Positions 25,214-36,839 of a DNA stretch of 64,000 nucleotides are shown here, piece by piece. The notes beneath the pieces were generated by a model. The model was given only the letters and a program-made list of their open reading frames with translations. It was not told the origin of the DNA and did not search any database. Both the position numbers and the translations under genes were made by a program. Source of the DNA: Rhynchopus sp. YZ270_cl-10 (lineage: Eukaryota > Euglenozoa > Diplonemea > Diplonemida > Diplonemidae); assembly GCA_964035575.1 (NCBI GenBank), contig OZ037839.1, positions 1,749,220-1,813,219 of the forward strand. The letters run 5' to 3'. Positions within the stretch are counted from its first letter, which is position 1; every line of letters begins with the position of its first letter.

Positions 25214-25627
25214 CCAAAAAAAAAATTTTTTTTTTTTTCGACCAAAAATTTTTTTTTCGACATCTACTTTTTCAAGCCTGGAAAAAGAACTGGTATTTTC
25301 CTACATTGGTTTTTACTCTATGACGTACCCCTACCGGTATTTTCCCAGGCTTGGAAAAGTAGATGTCGAGAAAAAAATTTTCAAAAAAAAAAAAATTTTT
25401 TTTTTTTTCGACAACTACTTTTTCAAGCCTGGAAAAAAAATTTTTTTTTTTGGGCCTGACCTTGGGACCTTGTGCACCGAAAAATTCAAAAAACGGCAAA
25501 ATTTTGATGTTTTGAGCATCTGTGGGTGAATCATATGCACTGCTACAGTGGCCTATTATTGGGTGTTTTCCTTAGCAAATTCCTTCACAAAACTCATTTT
25601 TGATTTTGGCAAAGGCAAATTTCAGGC
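25214..25627. repeat. Composite repeat, R3-R1 copy with uninterrupted junction
   Basis: R3 runs directly into R1 through GTAGATGTCGAGAAAAAAA, so this copy preserves the empty site of the CACTA-like element. R1 ends at GGCAAATTTCAGGCC followed by A's, then unrelated sequence with a strong GGGGGGCTTCGCCCCCC hairpin (about 25641-25660). Confidence 0.88.
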
Positions 25628-27947
25628 CAAAAAAAATCGACGGGGGGCTTCGCCCCCCGAACCCCCCATTGTGGGGCTTTGCCCCCCAAACCCCCCAGAC
25701 CCCCCTATGCAATTGGGGGCCTGCGGCGCAGTTCGGAACTCTAGTGCATACCTTACCGGAACTCCAAATGGAGGTGTTTTTGTGTTTGCAGCGTTACTAC
25801 TTGCTATCATGCGCCATCTGACAGCCGCATGCAGGAGAACACTATGGTGTCCAGCATCGGGAGTGCGTACAACTCGGCGCTGGATTTTATCGACGTGACG
25901 TGCAACTGGGAAGACGTCTCGCATATTCAGTACAAGTGTGAACGGTGCGAAAGCACTAACCAGTTTGCGGCAGCGCTACCTTGCTCCTCTCCCCGGTGTT
26001 CTGTTTTTTATTTTGAAAACTGGGTTGTCTTAGTGTGGACACCCGAGGATGAACTCCACTTTTCAAAACGCTGTTAAGTAACCGCTGATGAACACGCTGA
26101 TGATCTCTCCTGTGTGGGAGATGTCGCACTGATGACGCTAAGGTTGCTCCCCACCGGTCCATCATCACATGGGGGCGAAGCAGACGTTGTGGGTGGGCGG
26201 TTCTAGTCCGCTTTATTCTCGTTTCATGCTCGGGGGAAGTTGAGCGTTTTCTTCTTGATTGACGCCCTTTTGGGGCGGTGGGGCCAGGCTCAGGGCGGTT
26301 TGTCGGGCACTGTATCAGGCAGTGCAGGCGGCTCAGGTTCTGGTAGAACGGGAGGGGACACGATGGTGATGCGCTGCCTTGGCGTTCCCCGTCGCACAAG
26401 GCTTGTAGGGGTGGCAGGGGTGGCGGTATTGTTACGCAGGCGTCGTCGGGGCGAGGTCCACTGAGCGGCACGCGCAGTGATGGTGGTGTCGTAGGCGGGG
26501 AGGGGGCAGGTGCCCCAGTCACGGTCGGAGAGGGAACTGATGGACCTCGTCAGGTACTTCAGGATAGTGGCAATGCTGCCGGCGCAGAGTTTGGCACGTG
26601 GAGTGTGCCCACCAGACCGGAGGTGCACCGATAGGCCGTAGGCCATCGTCACTTTCTCTCCGGGAACGGGGCAGTCCAGCTTGTTCTCGGTGCAGTGCTT
26701 CCGGAACCATCGAAGCCAGAGGGACATCACCTTCCCCCGCTCACGCACAGAAAGGGCATGGGCGACCTGTTTGCACTGTCGCAGCGAGATGCCTGAGTAT
26801 ACCCCAAAGCTAATACCCAGCTCAATGTTGCTGATGCAACTGTTGCTGTCCTCAACGAATTCAGAGACCTCAGCCACGCAAGAAAAGCAGTGTGTCGCTC
26901 AGGGCCGTATTTCCACGACGAAGGCGCCTTCGAGGGGAGCCGGCTCCAGTCAAAGTCCACGGAAAGTGACGGGGTGTCCGCAGCCTTGTCCCAGGGCAGG
27001 CGGGCTTTGGTACCCAGGCATTGTGTAGGGTAATTGTGTTTGCATACAGCCAAACCAAGACAACGTGGTCACCTTTAGTCCGTATTTGGATCGTAGTGAC
27101 CAATGTCATGCGCTTAGGTGCCCATCAATGGGTCGGGGAGTGATCAAAGTTAAGGGAAATTATTCTGGCGTAAATGATGGAGCAGATCTGCCGTCACTGC
27201 CTCACCCGGTCCCTCCCTTTGAAAAAAAAAACACCTCGTATGACTTTCAGAGATGGCAATGCCCAATTCCTACCCTTGGTCTTGCAGCTCAGTCTACAAT
27301 AGCCCTGCACTAGACACGCCCGGTCGTAGACTCGACTAAAGCACTGCCCCCGCATGTGCCTCGTCTTCTTTATCTTCTTCAGAGTCCACATTTGCATGCG
27401 GGCACCTAATACACCACACGTCGCCTTTTCTCGGTTTCCTAGACCCAGTCTCCCATCACCAATGAGGACACCTTCGGCAGGCCCACTAGTGGATGGGGCG
27501 CTTTGCCTTTACTGTCATTCCACCGCGTCTACGAGGGTTTTTGAGCGGACTTGGCGTAGAACCGACCATACAGTGTCCCCGACACTTCCCGCCCTCTCAA
27601 TGCGTCCCAACGGTGTTGAACCCTCAGGTCCCCTGGCTTAGCCACTAAGAGAAAACCTGCAGCGCCCGCAGACGCATACACGTCTGCGGCCATCACTGGC
27701 TTAGAGGGGCTCAGGGCCGTGTGACGCACTGATTTCGACACGTTGCCGAAGAAGCGCGATCGCGCTTTGTGTGGTTTTGTGTATCCCTTGTGAACCTGGA
27801 ATCGATAGCAGACAGGAAAAAGAGGATGGGCAGCAGCACCTGCCCGACCTTTGTTAAGTGAATCAGTGATTGCCTGACAGATGTCTGGGTAACCGTGTAT
27901 TCTGTGTGGGTATCTATGTCCGGAGTATACACGACGGTGAAGTAAAA
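25628..27947. other. Gene-poor region with weak minus-strand frame
   Basis: No gene is firmly supported. A small + frame near 25829-26077 has several Cys pairs but no acceptor and no repeat elsewhere. The minus-strand frame at 26290-26877 is listed separately. The end leads into a pentamer microsatellite. Confidence 0.5.
26290..26877 (-). other. Possible tyrosine-recombinase-like N-terminal fragment
   Basis: A 195-residue frame, the only protein-like frame on the minus strand. Its middle (KVMSLWLRWFRKHCTENKL, then GSIATILKYLTRSIS) has the feel of the helical core-binding (SAM-like) domain of tyrosine recombinases, with aromatic and basic spacing and a late ATILKYL helix. The catalytic domain with its R-H-R-Y residues is not present. 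It becomes proline/threonine-rich after residue 135. It could be a relic of a recombinase-bearing mobile element or chance. It opposes the direction of all host genes. Confidence 0.25.
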
Positions 27948-28504
27948 TGACATGACATGACATGACATGACATGACATGACATGACATGACATGACATGA
28001 CATGACATGACATGACATGACATGACATGACATGACATGACATGACATGACATGACATGACATGACATGACATGACATGACATGACATGACATGACATGA
28101 CATGACATGACATGACATGACATGACATGACATGACATGACATGACATGACATGACATGACATGACATGACATGACATGACATGACATGACATGACATGA
28201 CATGACATGACATGACATGACATGACATGACATGACATGACATGACATGACATGACATGACATGACATGACATGACATGACATGACATGACATGACATGA
28301 CATGACATGACATGACATGACATGACATGACATGACATGACATGACATGACATGACATGACATGACATGACATGACATGACATGACATGACATGACATGA
28401 CATGACATGACATGACATGACATGACATGACATGACATGACATGACATGACATGACATGACATGACATGACATGACATGACATGACATGACATGACATGA
28501 CATG
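27948..28504. repeat. (TGACA)n pentamer microsatellite
   Basis: About 111 perfect copies of TGACA. Because 5 is not divisible by 3 and no frame has a stop, all three minus-strand frames read MSCHV repeats. These long frames are artefacts. Confidence 0.97.
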
Positions 28505-30065
28505 CGCTTTTACATGTGCTTTCCATGTAACTTTTTTTTCATGTACTTTACATGTAAAGCGACATGTGCCATGACAAGGTGCATGACTAACTAACGACAA
28601 GACCCCTGTATATAATGAGTGGCGTTAGGCCTTGTCATTATTTAGTCTTGACATGCAAGTAGTCATACTCCCTTGTGTCATTGCTCACACTCGGTTGTGG
28701 TGCAACGGACCGGGGTACCCTAAATAGGGTCCGCGCGGGGTACTCGTCCAATCCGGACTGAGCGCTCACCCCGAGTCCGCCGGGCTGACTCGGGGTCCGG
28801 CCAAAAGGGTCCGGCCACTCCATCGTGTGGTTTGTGTCGGATTGGTAGCCTTGAACAGGGAAATAGCTAATGGAATTGCAACCTCTGTCGCGGTGTCGCA
28901 ACGACTGCTCTGCAAGTCGCCACCAGATCCACTTTTATGAAAATAAGTGTAGGGGAGGACCTCTCACAACTTCTGAGCAAAGTCGGTTTTTGACACAAAA
29001 TCGGGGTGGGTGGGCCATAATTTGCTCCAAATATGACCAGTCGAAAATTGGGATTTTTCTGAAATTTGCATTGTGCCCAGCAAAAATCCTCGTTTTTTTG
29101 AAGAATTTTACAAAAAATATGCTATGCCCCCTATGACTGGACCCAACTCCCCTCACTATTTTTTGCCTAAAAAAGCCCCAAAAATTCTGCAGGTTTTTTC
29201 AGGTTTTGCGATTTTTACGAGATTTAGCGTAGCCTCCATGGATGGATGCCATCCACAAACAACAAACAACGAATAAATAAAGCAGGGGGGGTATTTCATT
29301 TTTTGCGTAGTTTTGCATAAAATAATAAAACCTACATTCTTGAGCTCTTCTAGACGACGTGATTTTCATTGGACGCATCCCCCGGGAGGGAATTTTGGAT
29401 ACTTTGACAACATCCGGGCTATCTGGGTGCCCCGACCTCCCCTGTTTGCGTTTCGTGGAAACCGCTGATATGTCTTCCTCTCGCTGCGACTCGTTTAGTC
29501 AACGAACGGGGCTGATGACTGTCAAGGAGACAGTTTGCCTCGGGGTGCATAAGGCGTGCCGGCAGAAGTATCGTTTTGATCCCGTTATTCCAGCTGGTCA
29601 CTTTATTCCCATATTCAGGAAGCCAAAAACCGTCAATGAGGGACCGATGATGACTTTTCTCTTCGTTAAGGCGCCCCTAAGGGAAAACTGAAGGGGAAAA
29701 TTAAGTTTTGATGAACCCAAAAACAAGGTTTTATTGTACCGTTGTCAAAATCTCCGCCCACACCCAGTACTCCCCGAGAGAGAACCAACACTTCTCTAGC
29801 CGACTTCTTTAACAACCCCTCAAGGCGGATAAGAGGAAACGAGGTAACCTCCAGTGCGTCGATCCAAACAGAAGTCTATCATGTGTGGGATGCAAAACAC
29901 AACCACCAAAAATGGAGTTAACCTCACACACCACCAGTCTCGTCGCCCACACAACGGTCGGTAGTATTATTGACCCACGGACCCAGGCAAGCCCTCTGTC
30001 ACAACCCCCCCCCCCCCCCCCCCGACCATCTCACACCCCACACCATACACCCCTCCCCTCTCAGA
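28505..30065. other. Intergenic region upstream of the WD40 gene
   Basis: Starts with ACATGT-rich decay of the pentamer repeat, then a GGGTCCGCGCGGGGTAC fragment like the CACTA-element ends (28705-28820). At about 29243-29300 is the module-B tail (GGATGGATGC, then ACAAACAACAAACAACGAAT). It ends in a C homopolymer (about 30006-30023) before the WD40 gene. No convincing gene is seen. Confidence 0.55.
30003..30064 (+). promoter_or_regulatory. Probable trans-splice acceptor of the WD40 gene
   Basis: A run of about 19 Cs and further CT-rich sequence ends in CTCAG one base before the ATG (CTCAGAATG). If this AG is used, the 5' UTR apart from the leader would be a single base; an upstream AG is otherwise hard to find in the pyrimidine tract. 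Confidence 0.45.
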
Positions 30066-31094
30066 ATGCCTCAAGGTAACGATGCTAGCTCCGACGTTGT
30101 CACTACTGGGGCGGTGACGGCCATGCAGGGCGCATCGACCACAGCACGGCCCTGGTCCGCAACGTCGCTCCCCCACACCTCCGTGACGAAGCTGTCGCTG
30201 TCCACCTGCGGCCAATGGGTGGCCTTCGCGAGCCACCACTACTACGGAGGGATCCAAACCGTGCGCCTCACCACCCACGAGACCAAGCACATTGTGCGCA
30301 ACGTCAAGGTACGCTGTCTCCTCTACACGAAAACGCACCTGGCATACTCCCCAGAGCCCGGCACGTCTCTGTACCTTGCTACTCACGATGGCGACCACCA
30401 GCATAGCCTCGAATGCAACTCGGAGGTCCTCTCCATCTCTACCAGCGCTAATGGTGAACACATCGTCGGCAGCACCTTCGAGCAGATCAGTGTCTTCGAC
30501 AGTGAGTCTGGAGAGTGTGTGCGCAGTATTCTCCGCAGCGACGCAGTAGCAGCAGTGTCGCCATGTCAAAAATGGATTGCCTGTCTAGCTTCTACAGGAT
30601 GCAGTATTCTGGCCTTCAAGACCGGGCGAGCTTCGAAGCAGGTCGAAACAGAGGTTCAGGCGCATCTTTGTGTAGCTTTTAGTGTCGATTCCGAGTTTGT
30701 TGCGTTCCCAAATGTGGATCATGCAATATGTGTATATACAGTTGTGACAGCAGAAGCGAGGCACATTTTAGAAGGGCACAGTCACGATGTGCGGGCAATC
30801 CAGTTTGCGCCGCACGTCAAGCACCTCTTCTCGTGCTCGCGGGACAATAGCTTGCTGCAGTGGTGTCTCGAGACGGGGTTGATCCTGCACAGCTTCCCGC
30901 AAACCCTTATCTGGTGTTTTGTGCTTTCCCATGATGGTCAGAGTCTCGTGTCAGCGGAGGGCACAGCACTTCATATCATGGACATTCCAGAAAAGGGGAA
31001 CGGAGGTGCCGTCGTGGAGGGGGCACCCCGGCCGAAGAAACAGATGAAAGCGGCGGAACGAAAGGACACCTCAAAAGGGTGTGCGTGCTGCTAA
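30066..31094 (+). CDS. WD40-repeat beta-propeller protein
   Basis: A 342-residue protein starting at the first ATG after the pyrimidine-AG signal. From about residue 45 to 310 it has WD40-type blades: hydrophobic strand patterns such as VTKLSLSTCGQWVAFAS, SRDNSLLQWCLETGLILHSF and a GH dipeptide (LEGHSHDVRAIQFAPHVKHL). Six to seven blades would fit the length, though several are degenerate. WD40 proteins act as interaction platforms; the specific complex is unknown. The end is basic, then KGCACC. Terminal cysteines could be lipid-modified, but the motif is not a standard CAAX box. No signal peptide or membrane segment. Confidence 0.85.
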   Translation: MPQGNDASSDVVTTGAVTAMQGASTTARPWSATSLPHTSVTKLSLSTCGQWVAFASHHYYGGIQTVRLTTHETKHIVRNVKVRCLLYTKTHLAYSPEPGTSLYLATHDGDHQHSLECNSEVLSISTSANGEHIVGSTFEQISVFDSESGECVRSILRSDAVAAVSPCQKWIACLASTGCSILAFKTGRASKQVETEVQAHLCVAFSVDSEFVAFPNVDHAICVYTVVTAEARHILEGHSHDVRAIQFAPHVKHLFSCSRDNSLLQWCLETGLILHSFPQTLIWCFVLSHDGQSLVSAEGTALHIMDIPEKGNGGAVVEGAPRPKKQMKAAERKDTSKGCACC

Positions 31095-32953
31095 AGGGCA
31101 TTGTGTGTAGTGTTTGCTAGCTTTGGGGGGTGGGGAGGGTGGGGAAAGGAGTAAAAAACTATCAGTAACCTCACTCTTGGTTGATTTTTCCCTTTGTTAC
31201 TTACCAAAAATAATAGCAAGGAACAAAAGATTGGGAATTGCTTTGTTGCCAGGGTAAGGGTTGCCAGTGTGTACCCCAGTAAGGTTCTTTTTTAAGGTGA
31301 CTAAGCACGAGAGGCTTAGGATCACTTTTTATTTAGTCATATTTGGAAAGCCAAAGAGTAGAGCGCATCCTCGGGGGTGTCTGCACTATTACAAAAGCCA
31401 ATTTTGCAAAGAAGAAAACACCGAAGCGATCGTCGAAGAAACGAGCAGAAAAAGAAAAAGAAATGCCGGACTGGAGAGTACTGTGTATTACGGATATTAT
31501 ATGGGGGCCTGACAGAAGGTCACAGAAGGGTAGGGGGGGAAGGGGGAATGGGTGGCTTGAGGGCGGTCTTATTTGCAAGGCGCGTATTTGGAAAAAAAGT
31601 AGTTATTTTTTTCTGGGGGTAACTCCTCAGTGTGGGAGGGTCCTCTCCCTGCTCAGTGTGGGAGGGTCCTCTCCCTGCTCTCTTTGTATGTATTTTTTTT
31701 TTGTTCAAGGTGACTAAGCACGAGAGGCTTAGGATCATCTTATAAACTTTTCTTTTGTTCCCCTGTTTCTCAACAGTTGAGCTGTGTATCCCCCCCAACG
31801 GCTCAGGGAAAAATTCTCTTTTCCCTGATAAAAAAAATATGGGTAAATAGAGTTTTCCCACGAACGAATCTGTGGTCTTGCGTGAGCGGAGCTCAGATAA
31901 GCAGTACGTAGTTTTTCTTTGAGTGCCTTGCGTCCGCCGATGAACGGTGAGGCGTTTGCACTTGTCAACCCTCTCTTGCTTTTCTTTTCTGTTTTACTTT
32001 TTTGGTGTTCCGGAAACACCTGTCAAGGACATGTCAATATAGGCCCCCTCCGGAGCACCATTTTTACGGCGAAAACTCTGTCGTGTTTTGAGTCTTTTGC
32101 ACTCATGTTGGGTAATCGGAAGCTTTCGTGCTATAAAATAGATTTGGGCAGTGTTATCTGCCTATCGAGGGCACATAGTTCAACCCTACACGGTGGTCTC
32201 TGCATTCCCCCCCCAGTGCCTGCGTCCCAGAGGCGTTTGTCACTATCAAAACTTCACCCCTTTCTTATAAGCGTAGCTTAAAGGAGAAATAGTCCCTCAG
32301 ATACGGTTGCCAAATCCACCCCCTCCAATGGGGGGTAGTTGTGCAATCGAAAAAAAAAAAAACCTTTTTTTTTCCCCCTATCAGATCATCCAGGGTATTA
32401 GGGTGAAAATCCAAAATCCCGGAAAAAACTGGTTTTTCTGGTTTTCTCTCCTGGGCGGCAAAAACTAGTGTTTCTGGCGAAAACCTCCACCGTTGACGGA
32501 CACAGTCACCTTTTTCGGGTTTTTTGGGGGTGCGGTCAGTGTCTTATCCAGGTAAAAAATCAAGGAACAGCCATTTCCCAAATGGCACTCCCGTGGTTCA
32601 ACCACGGTTCTACCAGGCGGGGGGAAAATGCGGGGGAAAAAATCGAGTCCGCCCTAATCTGGGGACGACATTTACAGAAAGGCCTGGTGAAAAGTGTCGG
32701 TTTTTTTTTCCCCTCCAGATTTCTCTGTTTTTTTTTTTTTTTTGTATGAAAATACTTTTTTTGATAAATTGTTGGAGTAGTGTAGTTGCCTTTTTTGAAA
32801 ACCAGTTTTTGGAAAAACTGGTTTTCAAAACCAGTTTTTTTAACCACCCTAATACCCTGATCAGATCTGATCAGAGTTACTATTTTTTTTTGTGCTGTCC
32901 CAAACATCGTTCAGTCTCCTTTTGACCCATATAGATGGCTTCGTAGCTACCTC

Positions 32954-32955
<2 letters not shown>

Positions 32956-33030
<75 letters not shown>
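32956..33030. repeat. (CT)n microsatellite
   Basis: About 37 perfect CT units, followed by CCCCTTCCC. A polypyrimidine run of this kind could act as a splicing signal, but no gene follows within 1.5 kb. Confidence 0.95.
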
Positions 33031-33032
<2 letters not shown>

Positions 33033-33581
33033 CCTTCCCATCTGTTCCCTAAAAATTTACTTAAGTCTTCAGAAATTCTGAATCTGTTCTACTTCACTTC
33101 AACTAACGCTACGACGTTGGGATCTTTGTCCATTTTTCAAAAAAAGTAAAAAAAAAAAAAATGTTACCACCAAGCCGGGGGTGAATTCAGCGATTGTCGA
33201 CGCAACTTAAAATGGTGATAAATTTAATGTTTGGGTTGGGGTGTACCACCCAGTCCTTAGGGGGAAAAAACTATGCAACCACAAAAAACGAACGAAACAT
33301 AACAGTTGGTGCGTTCTGCACATGGAGAGAACTTCAGTAACCGAGCCTCGTAGCCACCAATTTACTTTGTCATCATTCTACGATTGTTTCCTTTTTATTT
33401 TTACCTATTGAGGAGGCCCCCCATGTAGGTTTTTTTTTGTAGGCTAGGGGCAGGGGCCGAAACTATTTTCTTTTTACTTTTCTTTTTTAGAAATTCTGCT
33501 TTTGATAATGGGAGCAGCACATTGGTAGTCGAAGCTTTGAAGAGAACGAAGGGTCTCAGTCGATGTTATTGCGAGGTTTGC

Positions 33582-33811
33582 CTATAAACGTTTTTAAAAA
33601 TAGGCTGGAGCACCCCGGTCCGAAAAGGAATGCAGCCACCCCTGGCTTCAGGCTTGCGAACCCAGCGTTGATGTAACACAGGGTTTCACGGGCCAAAAAA
33701 CCAGAAAGAAAAATGAAAAATTGAGGGTTCACAGACTGCGCCAACTGGCCTCATGCGACATTGAACCAATTTAAAATCAAAAATCTTGTATCAACTTGTA
33801 AAGAATTGCTG
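33582..33811 (-). mobile_element. TPRT-type retroposon, short copy
   Basis: Flanked by a 12-bp direct duplication TGCGAGGTTTGC (33570-33581 and 33812-33823). Read on the minus strand, its last 75 or so bases (GGGGTGGCTGCATTCC, then CCTATTTTTAAAAACGTTTA) match the 3' end of the insert at 48853-49411. Upstream the two differ, so this copy is 5'-truncated or belongs to another subfamily. Shared 3' end, variable 5' end and a duplication of variable length are typical of LINE-driven insertion. Confidence 0.7.
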
Positions 33812-34640
33812 TGCGAGGTTTGCGTGACTGCTGTACCGACTTTGGTAGCAATAGCCCCAGTAAACGGGGGACTCACCCTTGCCAAGGTCGGCAGACGCAC
33901 CCTCGTGCACACCCACTCCGAGAAACAGCATTCCCTCATGGAGTGTTCATCCAAAACAGTAGTGATTCGCAATGATTTGCTTGGGAAGAGGGTGTTCTGT
34001 GCACGACTTTCCTTTTAGTTGTTATTTTTTGAAAGCCTGCTTTCCCAAGTCGCGTACGGAAATACGCCGCCCAATAAGAATTTCAGTGAGTGTGTTTGTG
34101 CTTTTTGAGATGTGCACAACAACAACAAAAAAAGGTACCTTCATAGTTCAAAGTGCTCTCCTTTTTAGTTTCTTTGTAGCATCGACAGTTCTGTCACAAA
34201 AATTCGACAAAAAAGAGAAAGGGGTTTTCAAAAAATCTTGATGTTCGCGCTTTCCCCCCCCCCCACTTGGTGGCACAACCAAGGACCGGTTTCCTCATGT
34301 TCTCGCCACCCCCTCGGTGCGAGTTGCACCGCGCATGTGGTGCAAGCGTATCGAGTCCTCGTACCCAGTCAACCAGGGTGCTTTACAAGTTTTCCAAGTA
34401 TGGTTACGTAACGCGTGTCTCCTTGACCCTCTGTCTCATGTTCCTTTTAGATCCACTCTTGGATCCTAGCCCTGGATTTGTGTTAGGTGTTCCTGGGGTT
34501 TTTTGCTCTAAGACCCCACACCCCCACCACCATACAGACACACGCCTCCAGAAGGCTTACACTTCTCGTTTCCTCAGCTTCCAACGCCCCTGAGGATCTC
34601 CCACCCACCACACCTCCACTCCCACCCGTTCGCCGCATGC

Positions 34641-36839
34641 ATGGTTTCATCTATAGCACGTTGCCGCAGTGCAGCGCAAGCAGCGCTGCGGGACTGCACA
34701 GCACGGTCACGAACGAAGCTGGCGTTGTGGAGCGACGCAGATGTGTGCCAGGCGTACGCTGATGTGGCGGTGCATAGACACAGGGTGCCTGACGAGGACG
34801 TAACGACACTGCGCCGTGCGCACATGGCACTACCGCACCTGGTGAGCGAGGTTGCGTCGCGTGTACATCGCTTGGATGTTCCCTCCTGTGTGACGGCCCT
34901 CCGTGCAGCCACCGCCGACCCGGACACTGCAGGAGCGCTCCCCTCGGCAGTAGCGGAACGTCTCCTCTCGCCTGTTCTCTCCTCGCACTACAACCCTAAG
35001 AGTGTGGCCGTCGTGCTGCAGTGTGCCCTCAGAGGGGACAACCTGGTGCTCGCACAGCACGCAGTGCGCATCCTGCGTGACGCAGACTTCTTCCAACCTG
35101 GGCGGCAGTTCCACGAGATCTGCGCTGCGATCGTTGCTGCCCTCGGGAAGATGCTGCGTCCCCTGCAGGAGCCGACCCTTCTGCTTGCGGAGGAGGTGCT
35201 GCAGGTCGCGGGGCGGGTCGTAGACAGCGTGCGTGGGAAGGTGCAGATGCATGAGGCGAGCCTCATGGTGTGTGGTGCTGCGGATATCGTGGGGGCAAAG
35301 GTGTTTGCGAAGGGCGGGGGTGTAGCTGTTGCTGGTGTGCATCGGCTCTGTTTGCCTGGGTGTGTGGAGGTTAAGTGGCGGGGAAATGACCCTGTGGACG
35401 TGGCACGTTACGTCAGTGCGTTGGCGCGTCTGCAGACGTACGACGCATCCGTGCTCGCAACAATACAGCTCTACGCTGCAAACAAAGCGCGCTCCGGCGA
35501 GATGGGTCACTCAGAGCTGGCGCGCCTCGTGCACGGCTTCACCTCTCTCGACTGCCCGCCGCCTGCAGCGTTCATAAGCATTGCACTGAAGAGGCAGAAC
35601 ATCGTGCAGTGCAACGCAACAGACCTTGCGATGCTTGTCTCTGCGCTGCGTGAGCTGCAGTACTCGAAAGCTACATTTCTACAGGAGGTATGCCGGAAGC
35701 TGCTGCAGGAGTGCAGGGCGCTGTGCGCGCAGACGGAAGCGAAAGAGGCCACGATGGCGACAGCAGCTCCTGAGGAAACAGCGGCGACAGCAACTACAAC
35801 GTCTGCTGTGACAGCAATAGACACGGAGGCAAGGAAGACCACGTTTTTCCGCTCGGAAGAGGATTTATTTGCGCTCGACAGCGACGAAGAGCCCAGCAAG
35901 GAGGAGAAGGCTGCCCCCTCCTCTGACACACCACCGCCACCACTACCACACACAACGCCTAGCCTTGCGCAGGGCAGCGACACACTGCACGCGGTAGTGG
36001 AGTCCTGCTATGCACAGATCACTGCGGCTCGGGAGCACAGCCTTGCTGTCGCACAGGACAACAGTGATGTGACGCTGACCTTCGTGCGCCCAGCACGGCC
36101 CGCACCACAGCCACCACGACCACCACCCTTCAACCGCGATGCCGCACGAACCGCAACACACCTGCCTGCACTGCTGCCAAAGATTCTGTGGGACCTCCAC
36201 CAGGTGCTTGTGGATATGAGCCGCAGCAACGTCGTTGTCCCCGAGGCAAACACTGCGCTGTACACAGCACTACTGGACGCGGCCCTCCACGCCACGCACG
36301 GCTACACTAACGTGCACAGCGACACCGCACGCAAGCTTGCCAAAATATACGCGGACGTCCCCGACCTACAGCAGCACGCCATGTACGCACAGTTCACAGA
36401 GCTGCTGGAGGGGCACTTCTACAGCATGTTGGCGGACTCTCCCTTGCCGCTCCCGGTGCTAGGCTTCTATGTGTCCCTGGAGAGACTGGGATGTGCGCCA
36501 GACGTGAGGCAGAGGCTGCACGAGGTGGTCGAGAGATACCTTGCAGAGAGTGAACCGGGGAGTGTAGACGTGACGCAGCTGGTGCGTGGTGCGCACAGTG
36601 CAGGTGTCGTCTCGCGGGGGCTGCTGGAGGCTGCGCTCCCGCACTTCGCGGCACCAGACCAGCTAGTGGAAGAGTGGCATGTGCCAACCGTGATGCGAGC
36701 ATTCCACAGCATGTCCCTGCTCAGCCAATTGGAAGAAGTGGCAGGTAGCTCGAAGTGGCTTGCATCACCTACAGCCCAGGCATGTCGACCCTTGTTAAGA
36801 CAAGAGGATGCAAAACTGATGTTTTGTCGTAAGGCGTAG
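34641..36839 (+). CDS. Probable organellar helical-repeat (FASTK/OPR/HPR-like) RNA-binding protein
   Basis: A 732-residue protein beginning MVSSIARCRSAAQAALRD, rich in R, S and A and poor in acidic residues, which fits a mitochondrial targeting sequence. Much of the chain consists of paired helices with recurring patterns such as VARYVSALARLQTYDASVL and DLAMLVSALRELQYSKATFL, resembling the repeats of FASTK, OPR and heptatricopeptide proteins that act on organellar RNA. A low-complexity stretch (about 370-430, T/A/E/P-rich) separates two helical halves. No C-terminal RAP domain is obvious. Euglenozoan mitochondria use many such proteins in RNA processing and ribosomes; the exact role is unknown. 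An overlapping ATG four bases upstream is out of frame. No mobile-element features. Confidence 0.72.
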   Translation: MVSSIARCRSAAQAALRDCTARSRTKLALWSDADVCQAYADVAVHRHRVPDEDVTTLRRAHMALPHLVSEVASRVHRLDVPSCVTALRAATADPDTAGALPSAVAERLLSPVLSSHYNPKSVAVVLQCALRGDNLVLAQHAVRILRDADFFQPGRQFHEICAAIVAALGKMLRPLQEPTLLLAEEVLQVAGRVVDSVRGKVQMHEASLMVCGAADIVGAKVFAKGGGVAVAGVHRLCLPGCVEVKWRGNDPVDVARYVSALARLQTYDASVLATIQLYAANKARSGEMGHSELARLVHGFTSLDCPPPAAFISIALKRQNIVQCNATDLAMLVSALRELQYSKATFLQEVCRKLLQECRALCAQTEAKEATMATAAPEETAATATTTSAVTAIDTEARKTTFFRSEEDLFALDSDEEPSKEEKAAPSSDTPPPPLPHTTPSLAQGSDTLHAVVESCYAQITAAREHSLAVAQDNSDVTLTFVRPARPAPQPPRPPPFNRDAARTATHLPALLPKILWDLHQVLVDMSRSNVVVPEANTALYTALLDAALHATHGYTNVHSDTARKLAKIYADVPDLQQHAMYAQFTELLEGHFYSMLADSPLPLPVLGFYVSLERLGCAPDVRQRLHEVVERYLAESEPGSVDVTQLVRGAHSAGVVSRGLLEAALPHFAAPDQLVEEWHVPTVMRAFHSMSLLSQLEEVAGSSKWLASPTAQACRPLLRQEDAKLMFCRKA

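Larger units (their letters stand above)
31095..34640. other. Long intergenic region between WD40 and helical-repeat genes
   Basis: No gene is supported over 3.5 kb. It contains two copies of GTGACTAAGCACGAGAGGCT (31298 and 31709) and a short repeat with GATGAACGGTGAGGCGTTTG (31938; also at 57523). A GTGGTTCAACCACGGTTCTA hairpin lies at about 32593 (similar at 54318), with an AACTGGTTTT hairpin at about 32805-32840, a CT microsatellite, and a reverse-oriented retroposon. Confidence 0.55.

Noticed and set aside
23131-25627. Euglenid-type spliced-leader gene suggested by TTTTTTTTCG runs
   Set aside because: The runs belong to the R3 and R1 repeats; no leader plus splice donor and Sm-site arrangement was found.
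25829-26077. An 82-residue + frame with Cys pairs
   Set aside because: Short, no upstream acceptor signal and no repeat or paralog in the window; too weak to call.
27529-28600. Three long minus-strand frames of MSCHV repeats
   Set aside because: They are translations of the TGACA microsatellite, open in every frame because the unit contains no stop; no start context or flanking protein is present.
29359-29691. A 110-residue + frame upstream of the WD40 gene
   Set aside because: Begins at GTG, its first ATG is far inside, there is no pyrimidine-AG signal and no recognisable domain.
32585-32615. tRNA T-arm-like sequence GTGGTTCAACCACGG (also near 54315)
   Set aside because: No acceptor stem, D-arm or anticodon arm fits around it; better read as a small hairpin in a dispersed repeat.
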